From Mammaliicoccus sp. Marseille-Q6498 (GTDB lineage Bacteria > Bacillota > Bacilli > Staphylococcales > Staphylococcaceae), in contig NZ_CAMGYY010000002.1 of assembly GCF_946151045.1 (NCBI RefSeq), positions 248,001-312,000 of the forward strand: a DNA stretch of 64,000 nucleotides, given 5' to 3'. The notes under the pieces are model-generated. The model had not been told where the DNA came from, did no database searches, and saw only the letters and a list, made by a program, of their open reading frames with translations. Numbering within the stretch: position 1 is the first letter of the stretch; every line of letters starts with the position of its first letter. The position numbers and the translations under genes are program-made. This document shows positions 55,435 to 64,000 of the stretch, piece by piece.

Positions 55435-55539
55435 ATGAGACCAGAACGTGCGTTAATTCGATTAATTAGAATCGTAATGAGGAAAGTGAGTAAAGAACAA
55501 GCTAGAAAACAAAAACAAGAACATAATCAAAATAAATAA
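55435..55539 (+). CDS. Small basic protein, 34 residues
   Basis: A short ORF with a near-perfect Shine-Dalgarno, AGAGGAGGTT, 6 bases before its ATG. The product is very basic: MRPERALIRLIRIVMRKV then Lys/Gln/Arg/Asn-rich SKEQARKQKQEHNQNK. The first half could form an amphipathic helix, with Ile/Leu/Val on one face and Arg on the other. It ends one base before a strong terminator. I do not recognise it. Support for translation is the Shine-Dalgarno and the terminator placement; function is unknown. Confidence 0.55.
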   Translation: MRPERALIRLIRIVMRKVSKEQARKQKQEHNQNK

Positions 55540-55577
55540 AAGAGAGGTTGGGACATATATGTCCCAGCCTCTCTTGT
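55540..55577. terminator. Bidirectional terminator
   Basis: AAGAGAGGTTGGGACAT pairs with ATGTCCCAGCCTCTCTT (one mismatch). It closes the small ORF and the facing universal stress protein gene. Confidence 0.88.
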
Positions 55578-55584
55578 TAATTTA

Positions 55585-56091
55585 TTATTTCTTTTCAAGA
55601 TGTTCATCGAATAGTTCTTTTGTAGCTACGATTGGTTGGAAGTCTTCAGGCATTGTTTCTGTTCTAACGACTAACACATCACAAGGTGCATTTCTGACGA
55701 TTGATTCAGAAACTGAACCTACAATAAATCTTTCCACAGCATTAAGACCAGAAGTACCGCACATAATTAAATCTACATCGAATTCAGTTGCTAATTTTTT
55801 AGGAATAACAGTTTTTGGAGAACCAAATTCTAATTTAGTTGCAACATTTGTTACGCCATTTTGTTCAGCATTATCTTTATATCCAGATAATATACTTTCG
55901 GCAAAACTTGTTGCTTTATTCACGATTTGAGTGTCGTATGCTTCAACACTAGCATATGAACGTGAATCTACAACATTTACAATTGTTAACTTAGCATCAT
56001 TACGCTTAGCTACAGCTACAGCCTTGTTATAAGCCCATTCTGCTTCTGTTGAACCATCAACTGCTATTAGAATATTTTTGTAATTAAACAT
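55585..56091 (-). CDS. Universal stress protein (UspA family)
   Basis: A 168-residue cytoplasmic protein of the Usp fold. The start NILIAVDGSTEAEWAY and the ATP-binding Gly loop GTSGLNAVERFIVGSVSESI (G-x2-G-x9-G-S/T) are visible, so it probably binds ATP. A stress or stationary-phase role is usual for the family. AAGGAGGCGG precedes the ATG. A CodY-like sequence overlaps its likely promoter. It lies between ackA and ald, as in other staphylococci. Confidence 0.9.
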   Translation of the reverse strand: MFNYKNILIAVDGSTEAEWAYNKAVAVAKRNDAKLTIVNVVDSRSYASVEAYDTQIVNKATSFAESILSGYKDNAEQNGVTNVATKLEFGSPKTVIPKKLATEFDVDLIMCGTSGLNAVERFIVGSVSESIVRNAPCDVLVVRTETMPEDFQPIVATKELFDEHLEKK

Positions 56092-56129
56092 ATAAACCGC
56101 CTCCTTATTCTTTAATTTAATTATATCAC

Positions 56130-56144
56130 AATTTTCTGAAAAAA
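56130..56144. promoter_or_regulatory. Weaker candidate CodY box upstream of the Usp gene
   Basis: AATTTTCTGAAAAAA matches the CodY consensus at 13 of 15 positions and falls between likely -35 and -10 elements of the Usp gene (TATAAT on the minus strand next to it). In an AT-rich region chance is a serious alternative. The remaining region up to 56326 shows no gene. Confidence 0.35.
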
Positions 56145-56326
56145 TAAGGAATTATACTTTTAAAGTATAGAAATTACGCCTAATTTTAAAGTGAAGAGAA
56201 ATAATTAAATGCATATTGATTGAATATTTTGAAATTTAAGAATAAACAGATAATATATTTTATTAATATTTATAATTGCGCTTTCAAAATATCGGCGTTA
56301 TTATTGAGGCATGGAGGGGATATAAA

Positions 56327-57439
56327 ATGATAATTGGTGTACCAAGAGAGATTAAGAATAACGAAAATAGGGTTGCTTTAACGCCTAGTGGTGTAGCAAG
56401 TTTGATTGCTCAAAACCATAAAGTTAAAGTCGAAAAAGGGGCAGGAATAGGTTCACAATTTACTGATGAAGATTACATAGTATCTGGCGCAGAAATTGTA
56501 AGCCAAGAAGAAGCATGGAATGTTGATATGGTTATGAAAGTGAAAGAACCACTTAAAGAAGAGTATCAATTTTTCAAAAAAGATTTAATTCTATTTACAT
56601 ATTTACATTTAGCTGCAGAAGAATCTTTAACAAATGCATTGTTAGAAAAAGAAGTGACAGCTATAGCATATGAAACAGTACAGTTAAGTGATCGCTCACT
56701 ACCATTATTAGCGCCAATGAGTGAAGTTGCTGGTAGAATGTCAGCACAAATTGGAGCTCAATTTTTACAAAAATTTAATGGTGGAATAGGTATACTATTA
56801 TCAGGCGTACCTGGCGTTAAACGTGGAAAAGTTACAATTATTGGTGGCGGCCAAGCAGGAACTAATGCAGCAAAAATGGCAGTAGGGCTTGGAGCAGATG
56901 TTACAATTATTGATTTGAATCCAACACGTTTACAACAATTAGATGATTTATTTGGAGCAAGTGTTCAAACGATGATGTCATCTCCATTAAATATCGAAGA
57001 AGCAGTTATAGAAAGTGATCTTGTAATTGGATCAGTGCTTATCCCAGGTGCGAAAGCTCCGAAACTCGTTACAGAAGATATGGTTAAAAAAATGAAACCA
57101 GGTTCTGTTTTAGTTGATATAGCGATTGACCAAGGTGGATCATTTGAAACTTCAGATAGAATTACGACACATGATAATCCAACTTATGTTAAACATGGCG
57201 TTGTGCATTATGCAGTTGCAAATATGCCAGGCGCAGTTCCAAGAACAGCAACAATCGCATTAAATAATGCAACTACGCCATATGCAATCCAATTAGCTAA
57301 CAAAGGATATGTTAAAGCATGTCAAGACAATGAAGCATTAGCAAAAGGATTAAATACTATTCATGGTAAATTAACTTATGAAGAAGTAGCAAAAGCATTT
57401 GGTAAAGAATTTACACCTTATCAAGAAGTTCTAAAATAA
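56327..57439 (+). CDS. ald: Alanine dehydrogenase
   Basis: Interconverts L-alanine with pyruvate and ammonium, using NAD. It has 370 residues. The start [20 protein letters not shown] is typical. The substrate lysine lies in VKEPLKEEY and the catalytic His in LFTYLHLA. The NAD motif is [18 protein letters not shown] chose ATG 56327 with GGAGGGGAT upstream; the frame extending to 56276 lacks a Shine-Dalgarno. It feeds alanine nitrogen and carbon into central metabolism. Confidence 0.95.
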   Translation: MIIGVPREIKNNENRVALTPSGVASLIAQNHKVKVEKGAGIGSQFTDEDYIVSGAEIVSQEEAWNVDMVMKVKEPLKEEYQFFKKDLILFTYLHLAAEESLTNALLEKEVTAIAYETVQLSDRSLPLLAPMSEVAGRMSAQIGAQFLQKFNGGIGILLSGVPGVKRGKVTIIGGGQAGTNAAKMAVGLGADVTIIDLNPTRLQQLDDLFGASVQTMMSSPLNIEEAVIESDLVIGSVLIPGAKAPKLVTEDMVKKMKPGSVLVDIAIDQGGSFETSDRITTHDNPTYVKHGVVHYAVANMPGAVPRTATIALNNATTPYAIQLANKGYVKACQDNEALAKGLNTIHGKLTYEEVAKAFGKEFTPYQEVLK

Positions 57440-57445
57440 AAACAA

Positions 57446-57489
57446 TGAGCCCACAAAATTAGAACATCTGATTTTGTGGGCTATTTTTT
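57446..57489. terminator. Terminator between ald and cutC
   Basis: TGAGCCCACAAAATTAG pairs with CTGATTTTGTGGGCTA (one mismatch) around a 5-base loop, followed by a T-run. It ends ald and overlaps the last bases of cutC. Confidence 0.82.
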
Positions 57490-58117
57490 ATACTATTTTT
57501 GTTCCGTGTACTTCATCGAATGGTATATCGTTTAATAGTGTTGCTAAATTATCTTTGTTTAAACCGCCGCCTGGCATAATTGTTATATGACCTTTAGAGT
57601 GTATCAACAATTTTCCGAGATGGTTTAAATTATCAAATATTGACGTTTCTTTTGGACCACCGTGTGTAAGTATACGAGCGAATTGATGATCGATTAACCA
57701 GTCTAGTGATTTTAATTGATTATATGGATTAATTGAATCAAATGCCATATGACATACAGCTGGTATTTCACCGCATTCTTGTTTTAATGCGTTCATTTTC
57801 CATTCGTCTAAATAGTTATTTTCGTCTAGGCATCCAAATACAAATGCATCGACGTCTAAATTTTTAAGTTGAATTATATCTTGTCTCATCACTTCATAGT
57901 CAAAATAGCTATATACATAGTTTCCGCCTCGTGGTCTAATCATAACGGCTACTTCAACATTATGTCCGTGACACAATTCTATTGCAATTTTTACCATGCC
58001 GTAACTAGGCGTTGTTCCGCCGACAGAAAGGTTATCACAAAGTTCAATACGGTTAGCGCCGTTTTTTATAGCATTTTCTATTTCTTCAAGTGTCTCAACA
58101 CAAGATTCTTTTATCAT
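57488..58117 (-). CDS. cutC: CutC-family protein
   Basis: A TIM-barrel protein of 209 residues in the CutC family, once linked to copper homeostasis. Typical segments are [23 protein letters not shown], seen as [18 protein letters not shown], then [12 protein letters not shown] and ILTHGG. The role in copper is disputed for CutC. It overlaps the end of pepQ by four bases, so both are one operon. Confidence 0.88.
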   Translation of the reverse strand: MIKESCVETLEEIENAIKNGANRIELCDNLSVGGTTPSYGMVKIAIELCHGHNVEVAVMIRPRGGNYVYSYFDYEVMRQDIIQLKNLDVDAFVFGCLDENNYLDEWKMNALKQECGEIPAVCHMAFDSINPYNQLKSLDWLIDHQFARILTHGGPKETSIFDNLNHLGKLLIHSKGHITIMPGGGLNKDNLATLLNDIPFDEVHGTKIV

Positions 58118-59169
58118 TTTTGGTACCCCGTTAAGATTTTATGTCCGTCTTTTGTAACGACGATATCATCTTCAATTCTCACGCCAGCAACGCCTGGTAC
58201 ATAAATGCCGGGTTCAATTGTTAGCACCATACCTTCTTGAAATTGATCTTGATTCGTACTAGAGATATCTGGGAATTCGTGTACGCTTAATCCTAATCCG
58301 TGACCAAGTCTATGTGGGAAGTAGTCGCCATAACCAGCATTACTGATGATTTCACGTGCTACTTTATCGCAATCAGAAATTTTAGCGCCAGGTTTTATCA
58401 TTTCAATCGCTTGTTTATTTGCATCAAGTACAATGTTGTAAATTTCTTTTGCTTTATTTGATGGTGTACCAAATGGAACTGTTCTAGTTATATCTGAACA
58501 ATAACCTTTATAAATTACACCTAAATCAAATAGTACATATTCGTCATTTTTAAGCTTTCTGTCGCCTGGTGTACCATGTGGAGCTGATGCGTGATCACCG
58601 AATAACACCATCGTATCAAAACTCATTTTTGAAATGCCGTGTTGTTTCATAGTTGTTTCAATATGATTTAAAACTTCAACTTCCGTAACGCCTTCTGCCA
58701 ATTTATCTACACCAGCTTGAATTGCAAGGTCTGCATATTTTGCCGCTTCATGTAATAATTCAATTTCACTTGTTGTTTTTACATTTCTAATGTCTTTTAA
58801 TACTTGATCAATATCAACAATAGTTTCTACATTAAAAGCTTTTTCGACTTCGCGAAGTCTTTTCACAGATAAATGTTCTGCTTCAATTGCAAAAGTTTTA
58901 TAGTCTCTTTTCTCGATTAAATCAAAAGCTGATTCAGTATCTAAGTAGCCTACAATTTCCCCTTTGAAACCAGCATTTTTTGCTTCTTCAACTTCCATTT
59001 TTGGACAAAATAAAGTTTCTTTCCCGTCTTTTGTAATTAGTAAACTAAATAAACGCTCATGTGGTTCGGATAAATAGCCTGTTAAATAAAATACATTTAA
59101 TGGTGTTGTGATCCACGCAGCATCAGCATTTTTTTCGTCTAAAAATGTTGTAATTTCATTTCGTTTCAT
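58114..59169 (-). CDS. pepQ: M24-family Xaa-Pro dipeptidase/aminopeptidase
   Basis: A metallopeptidase that cleaves bonds before proline. It has 351 residues with the N-terminal creatinase-like domain and the C-terminal pita-bread domain. Metal ligands lie in [17 protein letters not shown] (two Asp), [13 protein letters not shown] (His), [10 protein letters not shown] (Glu) and VRIEDDIVV (Glu). I chose ATG 59169 with GGGAGGCAG upstream. It precedes cutC in an operon. Confidence 0.92.
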   Translation of the reverse strand: MKRNEITTFLDEKNADAAWITTPLNVFYLTGYLSEPHERLFSLLITKDGKETLFCPKMEVEEAKNAGFKGEIVGYLDTESAFDLIEKRDYKTFAIEAEHLSVKRLREVEKAFNVETIVDIDQVLKDIRNVKTTSEIELLHEAAKYADLAIQAGVDKLAEGVTEVEVLNHIETTMKQHGISKMSFDTMVLFGDHASAPHGTPGDRKLKNDEYVLFDLGVIYKGYCSDITRTVPFGTPSNKAKEIYNIVLDANKQAIEMIKPGAKISDCDKVAREIISNAGYGDYFPHRLGHGLGLSVHEFPDISSTNQDQFQEGMVLTIEPGIYVPGVAGVRIEDDIVVTKDGHKILTGYQK

Positions 59170-59280
59170 AATTCTGCCTCCCAATTCTCTTTCTTACTTT
59201 TTTATTTTAGACTTCCTGATTCATAAATTCAAATATAGGGTATATAATATAATGTAGAAACAATGTTAGGAGGGAGATTC

Positions 59281-59970
59281 ATGAAAGTTTCATTTCATGG
59301 TCAATCAGTTATTTATTTTGAAAGCAAAGGACAAAAAGTGATTGTAGATCCATTCATTACAGGTAATCCACTTTCTGATTTAGACGCTGATAAAGTAGAA
59401 GCAGATTTTATTATTTTAACGCATGGTCACGGTGATCATTTAGGTGATACTGTTAACATCGCTAAAAGAACAGATGCAACAGTGATTGCTTTACCCGAAG
59501 TATTAGATTATTTATCAAATAAACATGGTTTAGAAAATGTACATCCAATGAATATTGGTGGGAATATTGAATTTGAATTTGGTAAAGTAAAATATGTCCA
59601 AGCATTCCATAGTAGTAGTTTCACTGAAGATAATGGTGATATCATTTATTTAGGTATGCCAACTGGCGTTGTGTTAGAAACTGAAGCAGGCACAATTTAT
59701 CATACTGGTGACACAGGATTATTTAGTGATATGAAACTTATTGCAGACCGTCATCCGGTAGATTTATGCTTTATTCCGATAGGTGACAATTTCACAATGG
59801 GAATTGATGATGCGAGTTATGCAATTAATGAATTCATTAAACCGAAAAAAGTTGTACCTATTCATTACGATACATTTGATTACATTAAGCAAGATCCAAA
59901 TGATTTTAAAGAAGCAGTCAAAAATGCTGAAGTCCACATTTTAAAACCTGGAGAATCAGTTGAATTATAA
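59281..59970 (+). CDS. UPF0173 metal-dependent hydrolase
   Basis: A metallo-beta-lactamase-fold protein of 229 residues in UPF0173 (YtkL). The zinc motif is [11 protein letters not shown]; later ligands are in HTGDTGLF and [11 protein letters not shown] chose ATG 59281 with GGAGGGAGATTC upstream; the longer frame from 59263 covers that site. The substrate is unknown. YtkL and YtoI are near each other in B. subtilis too. Confidence 0.9.
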   Translation: MKVSFHGQSVIYFESKGQKVIVDPFITGNPLSDLDADKVEADFIILTHGHGDHLGDTVNIAKRTDATVIALPEVLDYLSNKHGLENVHPMNIGGNIEFEFGKVKYVQAFHSSSFTEDNGDIIYLGMPTGVVLETEAGTIYHTGDTGLFSDMKLIADRHPVDLCFIPIGDNFTMGIDDASYAINEFIKPKKVVPIHYDTFDYIKQDPNDFKEAVKNAEVHILKPGESVEL

Positions 59971-59982
59971 AAATGAAAAGTT

Positions 59983-60035
59983 AAAACGAACAAACCTGGA
60001 AAATCTTTTGAATTTTTCGGGTTTGTTCGTTTTTA
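59983..60035 (+). terminator. Terminator after the UPF0173 gene
   Basis: AAAACGAACAAACCTGGAAAAT pairs with ATTTTTCGGGTTTGTTCGTTTT (few mismatches) and is followed by T residues. The inner arms resemble the terminator after acsA. Confidence 0.85.
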
Positions 60036-60149
60036 TATGTATGTTCAACACTATAGTTCTTACGCTAATTTCGTATGTTGGGATATCTTTTAAAGTCTTA
60101 AAAATGTATAATATAATTAATTCATTAAAAATCGATAGAGGGTAAAAAC

Positions 60150-61445
60150 ATGACGAAACATGAACAAATTATTAAGTACATTGAATCGTTATCTGTTGGA
60201 CATAAAATCTCTGTCAGGCAGATTGCTAAAGATTTAAATGTGTCTGAAGGAACAGCATATCGAGCAATAAAAGAAGCGGATAATAAAGGCCTTGTTGCAT
60301 CAATTGATAGAGTTGGTACAGTGAGAATTGAACGAAAATCAAGAGAGCAAATTGAAAATTTAACTTTTAATGATATTGTAAAAATTGTAGATGGACAAGT
60401 TTTAGGTGGAAAGCAAGGACTCTATAAAACTTTATCCAAGTTTGCAATTGGTGCAATGGAGTTAGCAGACGTTGTAAAATATTTAACGAAAAACACATTA
60501 CTCATAGTGGGTAATAGAGCAGACGTTCAAATGGAAGCTTTAAAAAGAGGTTCAGCTGTTCTCATTACAGGTGGATTTGAAGCGGATGAAGCCATTATTG
60601 AATACGCTGATGAATATGATTTGCCTATCATATCTTCAAATTATGATACATTCATTGTAGCAAACGTAATTAACAGAGCCATTTATGACCAAATGATTAA
60701 GAAAGAAATTTTAATGGTTGAAGATATTATGATTCCTATTGAATCAACTTCATATTTAGATGACAGTTTAAAAGTACGCGATTGGAATGAATTATCTCAA
60801 CAAACTTCTCATACTAGATTCCCTGTTGTAGATAATGAACTGAAAGTAGTGGGCATATTAACGAGTAAAGATATTGTTAATGTAGAACAAGATAAAAGTA
60901 TTAAATCTTTAATGACTAAATCGCCTATAGTTGCACAGTTAAATACAACAATCGCAACATGTGCACACCTTATGATTTGGGAAGGTATTGAATTACTTCC
61001 TGTAGTTGACAATTCAAAAGAATTAATAGGCATTATATCTAGAGAAGATGTATTGAAGACGATGCAACTTATGAGTAGACAACCGCAAATTGGTGAAACC
61101 ATTCATGATCAAATTGCTAAGCAAATGAGTATGAAAGATGGTAATATCTTTGTTAATATTTCACCTCAACTTACGAATCAATTTGGTATGATGACTAAGT
61201 CGGTTTATATTGCTGTTATTGAAGAAGCTTTGAGATATGAAGTGAGAAAGACTAAAAAATCTGAATTGATGATAGAGCATATCGATATTTATTATTTAAA
61301 AACAGTTCAAATTGATGATGATGTACAAGTGCACATTTCGACTTTAGATATAGGAAGATTGTTTGCTAAATTTGAAGTGACGATGTCATCTGGAAACCAT
61401 ACTGTAGCGAAAGCTATGATCATGTGTCAGTTATTAGATAATTAA
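60150..61445 (+). CDS. ytoI: HTH-DRTGG-CBS-hotdog regulator-like protein (YtoI)
   Basis: A four-part protein of 431 residues. It begins with a winged-helix-like HTH (about 1-65, HKISVRQIAKDLNVSEGTAY). A DRTGG domain follows (about 70-185, with IVDGQVLGGKQG), then two CBS domains (about 190-310, VVGILTSKDIVNV and LIGIISREDVLKT). It ends in a 4HBT/hotdog fold (about 315-430). CBS pairs bind adenosine-type nucleotides. The combination suggests a nucleotide-sensing transcription factor, possibly with acyl-CoA recognition, but its targets are unknown. The start has only a modest AGAGGGT site. Confidence 0.88.
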   Translation: MTKHEQIIKYIESLSVGHKISVRQIAKDLNVSEGTAYRAIKEADNKGLVASIDRVGTVRIERKSREQIENLTFNDIVKIVDGQVLGGKQGLYKTLSKFAIGAMELADVVKYLTKNTLLIVGNRADVQMEALKRGSAVLITGGFEADEAIIEYADEYDLPIISSNYDTFIVANVINRAIYDQMIKKEILMVEDIMIPIESTSYLDDSLKVRDWNELSQQTSHTRFPVVDNELKVVGILTSKDIVNVEQDKSIKSLMTKSPIVAQLNTTIATCAHLMIWEGIELLPVVDNSKELIGIISREDVLKTMQLMSRQPQIGETIHDQIAKQMSMKDGNIFVNISPQLTNQFGMMTKSVYIAVIEEALRYEVRKTKKSELMIEHIDIYYLKTVQIDDDVQVHISTLDIGRLFAKFEVTMSSGNHTVAKAMIMCQLLDN

Positions 61446-61447
61446 AA

Positions 61448-61492
61448 AAGTGAGACAGAAACCTAATATTAGATTTCTTTGTCTCACTCATT
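61448..61492. terminator. Bidirectional terminator
   Basis: GTGAGACAGAAA pairs with TTTCTTTGTCTCAC (one bulge) with A- and T-rich flanks. It ends ytoI and the facing ytpI. Confidence 0.8.
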
Positions 61493-61850
61493 AAGAAGAT
61501 TGATTACGCTTTTTTTGTTCAAATTCATCCCAAGCTTTATTTTCAATTGGTAAATTACCTTTAAAGTATTTACTTGCTTTATGACCATAAGTAATGTTTA
61601 TAATACCGAAAAATAATAATACTAAGACGACAATATAGGTAACTAAAGTTGGAAATAGCAATACTTGGTCAGCTGAGAATGCAATCATAAATATACCGAA
61701 ATAAAATCTTGCACGCTCTTTATGATATGCTTTTCTAACTTCTCGTTTAGTTCTAAAAGAACGAGCCAAGTTTAAAATAGCGAAAATCAAAGCGAGAATC
61801 ATTATTGTTACCGATAAAGCAACTAATGTAGACATAATTACAGGTGACAT
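61491..61850 (-). CDS. ytpI: YtpI-like membrane protein
   Basis: A 119-residue protein with three likely membrane segments: an N-terminal one (about 5-28) and two in the middle (about 50-85). Between them is a basic loop (RSFRTKREVRKAYHKERARF). The tail is hydrophilic and ends in QKKRNQSS. It belongs to the YtpI family, of unknown function. The family gene also lies next to ytoI and nrnA in B. subtilis. A GGAGGATG site precedes the ATG. Confidence 0.8.
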   Translation of the reverse strand: MSPVIMSTLVALSVTIMILALIFAILNLARSFRTKREVRKAYHKERARFYFGIFMIAFSADQVLLFPTLVTYIVVLVLLFFGIINITYGHKASKYFKGNLPIENKAWDEFEQKKRNQSS

Positions 61851-61924
61851 TGTTTCATCCTCCTACCAAGAAGAATTATAGCAATTAATAAAATATAAGT
61901 AAATATATAGAAAGAGGGACAACC

Positions 61925-62851
61925 ATGATAGAAATTTTAGAAAAAATTAAACAATATGAAACAATCATAATACATAGACACGTGAGGCCAGATCCAGATG
62001 CATACGGTTCACAACTAGGATTGAAATATATTTTAGAAGAGGCTTTTCCAGAGAAGCATATTTATGCGGTTGGACAATCTGAACCTACATTGGAATTTAT
62101 AGGTGATTTGGACATTATTGAAGACGATGTATATAACGGTGCGCTCGTAATCGTTTGTGACACTGCAAATGCGCCAAGAATAGATGATAACCGTTATAAT
62201 ACCGGTTCTGAACTCATTAAAATTGACCATCATCCACCAGTAGATTCATACGCAGACATCAACTTTGTAAACACTTCTGCATCTTCTACAAGTGAAATGA
62301 TATGTGACTTAAATACAGCGTGGAATTTGAATGAATCCAACATTAATGAAAAAGCGAGTAGAGTATTATATCTCGGTATTGTAGGTGACACTGGCCGATT
62401 CTTATTTGATAATACGACACCACATACGATGGAAGTTGCTGCTACATTAATGACGAAAGAATTTAATCGTAATCAAATGTTAAATCAACTAAGTGAAAGA
62501 GATCCTAAGTTACTACATTTTCAAGGGTATATTCTTCAGAACTTTAATTACGATGGAGAAGGTTTCTGCTCAATAAAAATTACGAAAGATATTTTAGAAA
62601 AATTTGATTTATTACCAAATGAAGCATCTTTATTTGTAAATACTGTAGCTGATATTAAAGGCGTAAAAGCTTGGGTATTCGCTGTTGATGAAGGTAAAGA
62701 AATTAGATGTAGAATTCGTTCAAAAGGTATTCAAATTAATCATATTGCTGGAAAGTATAACGGTGGCGGTCATCCTAACGCATCTGGCGCTTCAGTATAT
62801 AGTTGGGAAGAATTTGACGCATTAGCTGCTGATATTAAATCTGAAATATAG
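61925..62851 (+). CDS. nrnA: Oligoribonuclease / pAp phosphatase NrnA
   Basis: A DHH-DHHA1 phosphoesterase of 308 residues that degrades nanoRNA and 3'-phosphoadenosine 5'-phosphate. Manganese ligands are in [24 protein letters not shown] and KIDHHPP. The DHHA1 part ends in [12 protein letters not shown]. It precedes dnaE by 12 bases with a strong GGAGGG, as in B. subtilis (nrnA-dnaE), so both are probably co-transcribed. Confidence 0.94.
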   Translation: MIEILEKIKQYETIIIHRHVRPDPDAYGSQLGLKYILEEAFPEKHIYAVGQSEPTLEFIGDLDIIEDDVYNGALVIVCDTANAPRIDDNRYNTGSELIKIDHHPPVDSYADINFVNTSASSTSEMICDLNTAWNLNESNINEKASRVLYLGIVGDTGRFLFDNTTPHTMEVAATLMTKEFNRNQMLNQLSERDPKLLHFQGYILQNFNYDGEGFCSIKITKDILEKFDLLPNEASLFVNTVADIKGVKAWVFAVDEGKEIRCRIRSKGIQINHIAGKYNGGGHPNASGASVYSWEEFDALAADIKSEI

Positions 62852-62863
62852 GAGGGTTAGCGC

Positions 62864-64000
62864 ATGGTAAGTCATTTAAATATTCATTCATCATACGATC
62901 TTTTGAATTCTAGTATTAGAATTGCAGACGTCGTTAAAAAAGCTAAAAATGAAAATTATCAAGCGCTAGCTATTACAGATTTAAATGTTATGCACGGTGC
63001 TTTACAGTTTTACGATGAATGTCTCAAAGCAGAAATAAAGCCTATTTTTGGGTTAACTATATATTTAGATGATCAATTAAATAAATTAGAGTGTGTTGTT
63101 TTAGCAAAAAATAACATTGGTTATCATAACTTAGTAAAATTAACTTCTGCAATTTCGATAAAAGAACGTAAATCAACGCCCGTGGAATGGGTGAATGCAT
63201 ATTCAGACGGTTTAATACTAATTGCAAAAGAATTAAACTCAGAAAATGAGCAACTCTTTAATTCAATTAATATAAATCAAGAAGATAAATATGTATCTCA
63301 CAATTCTTATGATGATTCAAATTATAAAAAGGTATATATTAAGTCAGCTTTATATTTAAATGCTGTAGATAGCGACAGTTTAATTGGTTTAAGTGCGATT
63401 AAAAATAATGAAAAATTAACAATTTCTGATTTTAATACGCAACTTAATCACCACTTCCAAACAATTGCTGAAATTAATCAAGAAGATGTGGACGAAGCAT
63501 ATATAAATAATACGGATGAAATTGCACATAAATGTTCCGTTGAGATTCGTTACCATCAAGATTTATTGCCGAAATATGATACACCAGAGAATAAAGACAG
63601 TAATGAATACTTATGGGAACAACTCATGATTAATAAAGAAAAATATCCTCAATTTAATGATGAATATGAAAAAAGATTGAAATATGAATACGACATTATC
63701 GTTTCAATGGGATATGCAGATTACTTTTTAATTGTTAGTGACTTAATCAATTATGCGAAGTCTCATGATGTATTAGTTGGTCCTGGACGTGGTTCATCAG
63801 GTGGCTCATTAGTTAGTTACATATTAAATATTACAACGATTGATCCAATTGAATTTGACTTACTCTTTGAACGTTTTTTAAATCCTGAACGTGTCACAAT
63901 GCCAGATATCGATATTGATTTTCAAGATACGAAACGTGATAAAGTTATTCAGTATGTTCAAGAAAAATACGGAGATAATCGTGTAGCAGGTATTGTAACG
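62864..64000 (+). CDS. dnaE: DNA polymerase III alpha subunit DnaE (5' part)
   Basis: The first 379 codons of the DnaE replicative polymerase; the gene runs off the window end. The frame starts [17 protein letters not shown] after GGAGGG. It shows the N-terminal PHP domain (residues 1 to about 220) and the start of the polymerase palm with [16 protein letters not shown] and [11 protein letters not shown], which carries two catalytic Asp residues. In Firmicutes DnaE works with PolC and extends primers. The His/Asp residues of an active PHP phosphatase are only partly conserved (NIHSS in place of HLHSH-type), as usual for this branch. Confidence 0.95.
   Translation, partial: MVSHLNIHSSYDLLNSSIRIADVVKKAKNENYQALAITDLNVMHGALQFYDECLKAEIKPIFGLTIYLDDQLNKLECVVLAKNNIGYHNLVKLTSAISIKERKSTPVEWVNAYSDGLILIAKELNSENEQLFNSININQEDKYVSHNSYDDSNYKKVYIKSALYLNAVDSDSLIGLSAIKNNEKLTISDFNTQLNHHFQTIAEINQEDVDEAYINNTDEIAHKCSVEIRYHQDLLPKYDTPENKDSNEYLWEQLMINKEKYPQFNDEYEKRLKYEYDIIVSMGYADYFLIVSDLINYAKSHDVLVGPGRGSSGGSLVSYILNITTIDPIEFDLLFERFLNPERVTMPDIDIDFQDTKRDKVIQYVQEKYGDNRVAGIVT

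Noticed and set aside
56222-56236. CodY box before ald
   Set aside because: AATATTTTGAAATTT matches at only 12 of 15 positions in an AT-rich region, so I did not list it.

Overview
The window is a low-GC (roughly one third G+C) Firmicutes chromosome segment and almost certainly comes from the Staphylococcaceae. Protein content and gene order match the staphylococcal chromosome that runs pepV-dat-trmB through murC-ccpA-acsA-fhs-tyrS-serA-rpsD-ezrA-ackA-ald to dnaE. This is also the equivalent of the Bacillus subtilis ytm/ytn/yto/ytp/ytx region. A class A penicillin-binding protein lies between fhs and tyrS, where I recall S. aureus carrying isdH, so a non-aureus species (coagulase-negative Staphylococcus or Mammaliicoccus type) is more likely. 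The species cannot be fixed from sequence reading alone. I see no phage, insertion sequence, tRNA, rRNA or CRISPR array; this is core chromosome with repeat-rich intergenic patches.

Layout. 0.2-4.2 kb: dipeptidase and D-amino-acid transaminase operon (pepV-dat), then a phosphotransferase and trmB. 4.3-5.7 kb: a NERD-domain nuclease-like gene whose stop codon falls in the first unit of a 13-copy, 41-bp tandem repeat. 5.8-13.2 kb: MBL lactonase-like ytnP overlapping a MalY/PatB-type C-S lyase, a PepSY-like membrane protein, M42 aminopeptidase ytoP, an amino-acid (probably cystine) ABC transporter, and a PTS_EIIC_2/PfoR-type membrane protein overlapping a thioredoxin. 13.3-23.3 kb: ytpQ-ytpR-sftA-murC, the stress-type pair ytxG-ytxH behind a good SigB-type promoter, the fused chorismate mutase/DAHP synthase, and ccpA. 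23.4-27.7 kb: acuCBA facing away from acsA, an acetate activation module with a perfect cre site. 27.7-38.1 kb: fhs, a class A PBP, T-box-controlled tyrS, a LemA/TPM pair, an HtrA-type protease and an acyltransferase. Two intergenic regions here carry the same 39-bp repeat followed by the same structured element. 38.2-49.9 kb: HAD phosphatase, serA with an aminotransferase, OsmC, a glycerophosphodiesterase, rpsD with a structured leader, free-Met-sulfoxide reductase, ezrA, cysteine desulfurase-thiI and a TSUP permease. 50-64 kb: NAD kinase, sppA, an RDD protein, tpx, ytxK, ackA, a 34-codon ORF, a universal stress protein, ald, cutC, pepQ, a UPF0173 hydrolase, ytoI, ytpI, nrnA and the 5' part of dnaE.

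How the genes work together. Carbon overflow is one theme: CcpA, acetyl-CoA synthetase and its acetyltransferase/deacetylase control genes, acetate kinase and alanine dehydrogenase. Amino-acid metabolism (DAHP synthase, serA, cystine uptake, peptidases) is another, with candidate CodY boxes before aroA and the serA operon. Cell-envelope and division genes (dat, murC, PBP, ezrA, sftA) and tRNA modification or charging (trmB, thiI, tyrS) are mixed in.

The most unusual feature is the composite 'terminator - 39-bp tandem repeats - structured element' found twice, 10 kb apart. The structured part has an identical 54-nt core and an outer helix whose two arms change together between the copies. This suggests a selected, mobile or multicopy RNA/DNA structure that I cannot assign to a named family.
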